Origin: Marinobacterium sedimentorum | Lineage (GTDB): Bacteria; Pseudomonadota; Gammaproteobacteria; Pseudomonadales; Balneatricaceae | Assembly: GCF_024267675.1 (NCBI RefSeq) | Contig: NZ_JALDYX010000027.1 | Location: 1-64,000 of the forward strand | Direction: 5' to 3' | Length of the DNA: 64,000 bases | Shown here: positions 62,017 through 64,000 of the stretch, one piece after another | Layout: each line of letters starts with the position of its first letter | Numbering within the stretch: the stretch's first letter is position 1 | Notes under the pieces: generated by a model | Databases searched by the model: none | Told to the model about the DNA's origin: nothing | What the model saw: only the letters and a program-made list of their open reading frames with translations | Position numbers and translations under genes: made by a program

Positions 62017-62763
62017 CTATTCGTCATTGAACGGGATGGCGGGGTCAAAAAGTGGAGCACCTTTCACTTGTTGCTGTGTCATATCAACATAAATTTTAGA
62101 GGTACCCCAACTCACCTCTTTAATCGAGTTCGGCGCGATCAAAACCTGATGACCCAGCCACCAATTACTGGTGTTAATAATCAAATAACGAATAGCCCAG
62201 GTGTCGGTGTCTATCAACATACCTTGCAAGTGGCCCAGGTCACCGTCCGTTGCCTCAAGGTGATAACCCATCACGGCAAGACTACTACGGAGATGACGGT
62301 CTTGATTGCGGTGTCGGATAGCATCCGCGTCTGCAAACATATCCGGCACATCAATACCTTCATCTGGCTGTGGAGCCACACTAGAGTAGCCCGGCGCAAT
62401 CATATACGGGCTAGAATAACCACCCCAGAGGCCAGTATTACCCCAATAAGGTGGATAACCGTAATATCCGAGGTAATCCACTTCATGCTGCCGCGAAACT
62501 GACTTTTGGGTGTCAATGTCAGGGCTGTTTTTTACCTGTTCTCTGGAGATAGAGACGGTGAGTGTCTTACCTTCGAGATTTACATGTTTTATTGAGATTG
62601 GTGAAAGCAATACTTTTTTGCTGGCCAGCCAATGGCCCGTTTCAACCACCAAATAACGAATCACCCACTGCTTGTCGTCAAAATAAAATTCTTTGGTTGC
62701 TCCAATATCGCCATCAGCGGCATGAATGGCAAAGCCTTCTAAATCTTTCAGCGTATGTAACAT
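62017..62763 (-). CDS. Double PRC-barrel domain protein
   Basis: Protein of 248 residues with two PRC-barrel-like repeats (about 1-80, with DGDIGATKEFYFDDKQWVIR, and about 165-240, with DGDLGHLQGMLIDTDTWAIR) joined by a Tyr/Gly/Pro-rich linker (YYGYPPYWGNTGLWGGYSSP). Such proteins are cytoplasmic or surface-linked and common in stress gene groups; exact role unknown. Lower GC than the genes on both sides, which suggests separate origin. Confidence 0.85.
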   Translation of the reverse strand: MLHTLKDLEGFAIHAADGDIGATKEFYFDDKQWVIRYLVVETGHWLASKKVLLSPISIKHVNLEGKTLTVSISREQVKNSPDIDTQKSVSRQHEVDYLGYYGYPPYWGNTGLWGGYSSPYMIAPGYSSVAPQPDEGIDVPDMFADADAIRHRNQDRHLRSSLAVMGYHLEATDGDLGHLQGMLIDTDTWAIRYLIINTSNWWLGHQVLIAPNSIKEVSWGTSKIYVDMTQQQVKGAPLFDPAIPFNDE

Positions 62764-62933
62764 GATGTATTTACTCTTCAGATAAAAGAAAACGCAGACA
62801 ACAAATCATTGCCGCGCAAATAGAACAAACTTAGATTAGCTTGCACGCTATTTCTTATTCGTTCCGTTCGTTGCGGTCGTGGCCATCAGCGCTGAGCCGG
62901 TTCCGTCCCGGACAAGCGCAGGCCGGACGTCTT

Positions 62934-63251
62934 CTAGCGATGGTCGTGCAACCGCCCGAGCATGCTGTCCAGCAGACGCGCCAGCTTTTGCGCGGCGCCT
63001 TGCACCGCCTGCTCCAGCGTCGCGGCGTGGTCCGTCACCGCCACCGGCTGCCGGCCTTCGAGACGAGCCTCCAGCATGCAGCGCTGGTCGTGCTGCCCGC
63101 TCTTGTCGCCGTTCTCGTCACTCAGATGAACTTCTACCCGGGTGACATGTTCGCTGAAGCGCTCCAGCGCCTGCTCGACCGTGGCGGCCACCTGCGCAGC
63201 AAGCGCCTCGGTGCCGTCGATGTGGACGTCGGTGTTGAGTTGGATCTTCAT
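62934..63251 (-). CDS. HPF/RaiA-family ribosome hibernation factor-like protein
   Basis: 105 residues of the S30AE/HPF fold: MKIQLNTDVHIDG, LERFSEHVTRVEVHLSDENG and a C-terminal helix KLARLLDSMLGRLHDHR. HPF/YfiA proteins sit at the decoding centre of idle ribosomes. ATG at 63251 is preceded by AGGAGAAG. This short GC-rich form is of the kind found in stress islands rather than the chromosomal hpf by rpoN. Next to a baeRF-like gene in the same direction. Confidence 0.8.
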   Translation of the reverse strand: MKIQLNTDVHIDGTEALAAQVAATVEQALERFSEHVTRVEVHLSDENGDKSGQHDQRCMLEARLEGRQPVAVTDHAATLEQAVQGAAQKLARLLDSMLGRLHDHR

Positions 63252-63287
63252 GGGCTTCTCCTGTGGGGTCTTGGGACGCACGCGGGT

Positions 63288-64000
63288 TCAGTGACGAAAG
63301 CTCGCCGCCACCCCGGTACGAGAAGGCATGCGCTCGGCCGACAGAACGTGGACCTCGCCACCCAGCTTTTCGACCAGCGCGCCCAGGTCGTCGAGCACGT
63401 CGTCTACGCGCGGGTTGTCGAGTTCGGCAGGATCGATGCGCCCGGTCGCCCCGTCGATCCTTCCGGCCACCTGGCGCTCGGCCTCGATCAGCAGCGTCGC
63501 TACGCGGCCGGCCACTGCGGCATGGGCGACCTGCGACAGGTCCTCGCTGCCCAGCCCCTTGGCCGCAGCGGACAAATAGGCATCGCGCCATGCGGCCTGT
63601 TGTGCCGCCTGTTGCGGCGCTGCCACGTCCCAGGCGCGCTGCTGCAACTCGTCTTGTGTCAGGCGCTGGGGGTCGACCATCAGGCCGCTGGCCATCAGGA
63701 ACGGGTTGTGGCTGACCTGGCGGAACAGGTGGTGGTGTTCGGGCAAGGCCGCCAGCATCAAGGGCAGGCCTGATGGGCGCGAGTGGTGCTCCAGCACGGC
63801 ACGGTCCACCGCACGGAAGAAGCGTTCGGCGTCGCCGTCGATCTGGTCTTTCCGGCCGCCCTGGCCATGGTGCATGGCCATGTGGCCGCCGCCGGTGCCG
63901 CCATACGACGATACGGTGGTGTGCGGCTCGGTGCGTTCGTCGCCCAGTGCCTCGGTCATCGTCCGCGGCACGTCGGCCGCCAGCGCCACGGCATCGAGCG
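63288..64000 (-). CDS. baeRF-like (bacterial eRF1-type) protein, partial
   Basis: Frame of at least 233 residues that runs off the window at its 5' end. HMAMHHGQGGRKDQIDGDAE, HSRPSGLPLMLAALPEHHHLF and the C-terminal GGEVHVLSAERMPSRTGVAA are typical of the baeRF3-type relatives of archaeal release factor 1. Role in translation rescue under stress is inferred for the family. Only the C-terminal part is in view, so domain order is not complete. Followed by the HPF-like gene. Confidence 0.72.
   Translation of the reverse strand, partial: LDAVALAADVPRTMTEALGDERTEPHTTVSSYGGTGGGHMAMHHGQGGRKDQIDGDAERFFRAVDRAVLEHHSRPSGLPLMLAALPEHHHLFRQVSHNPFLMASGLMVDPQRLTQDELQQRAWDVAAPQQAAQQAAWRDAYLSAAAKGLGSEDLSQVAHAAVAGRVATLLIEAERQVAGRIDGATGRIDPAELDNPRVDDVLDDLGALVEKLGGEVHVLSAERMPSRTGVAASFRH

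Overview
The window reads as chromosome of a heterotrophic, respiring gammaproteobacterium. This is inferred from the NorR/sigma-54 control of a flavohemoglobin, REP-type palindromes, many TTT and TRAP solute transporters, and moderately GC-rich coding DNA. A Marinobacterium/Pseudomonas-like marine or estuarine organism is plausible, but the genus cannot be fixed from sequence alone. No rRNA, tRNA, CRISPR array, replication origin or intact transposase gene was seen.

Layout. (1) 0.2-4.3 kb: nitric-oxide defence, with norR divergent from hmp across a clear sigma-54 promoter with NorR sites, then an HPP-family membrane protein. (2) 4.3-8.1 kb: a repeat-rich stretch (a 278-bp nested inverted-repeat element, paired REP palindromes, two 152-bp direct repeats, a heptamer tandem array), an MFS transporter, a Rnk/GreA-C-domain protein and a 29-aa basic protein. 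(3) 8.2-17.4 kb: an IclR-controlled catabolic cluster with SDR, cupin dioxygenase, a TctCBA transporter, an RraA-type aldolase, a zinc alcohol dehydrogenase and an enolase-superfamily dehydratase. (4) 17.7-25.3 kb: a visibly AT-rich sugar-acid island with DctP, 2-keto-3-deoxy-galactonate kinase, a second RraA-type aldolase, a KDPG-type aldolase, a 2-hydroxyacid dehydrogenase, DctQM and a GntR regulator. The dehydratase-kinase-aldolase logic is a galactonate-like route to pyruvate and a triose phosphate. (5) 25.5-32.2 kb: a second TctCBA transporter with a class III CoA-transferase, an acyl-CoA dehydrogenase and an unusual IclR regulator.

(6) 32.7-41.4 kb and 46.5-61.4 kb: the most striking content, a two-part steroid-type catabolic region. 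The first part has an OYE/dienoyl-CoA reductase-like flavoenzyme, an HsaD-like hydrolase, an SDR, an NTF2-fold protein, a FATP-type acyl-CoA synthetase, a thiolase-like protein and a DUF35-MaoC fusion. The second has an HsaC-type extradiol dioxygenase followed by close relatives of IpdA, IpdB, IpdC, EchA20, FadE30, FadA6 and IpdF, the enzymes that take apart steroid rings C and D in actinobacteria, plus extra beta-oxidation enzymes, a TetR regulator and ETF-ubiquinone oxidoreductase to drain the electrons. Both promoter regions carry the same two sequence motifs, so they probably form one regulon. (7) 41.8-46.0 kb, between them: a class II aldolase/TauD dioxygenase/2-hydroxyacid dehydrogenase operon with an AraC regulator whose C-terminus is written by a MITE-like insertion. 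(8) 62.0-64.0 kb: stress-type genes (PRC-barrel, ribosome hibernation factor, baeRF-like), the last cut by the window edge.
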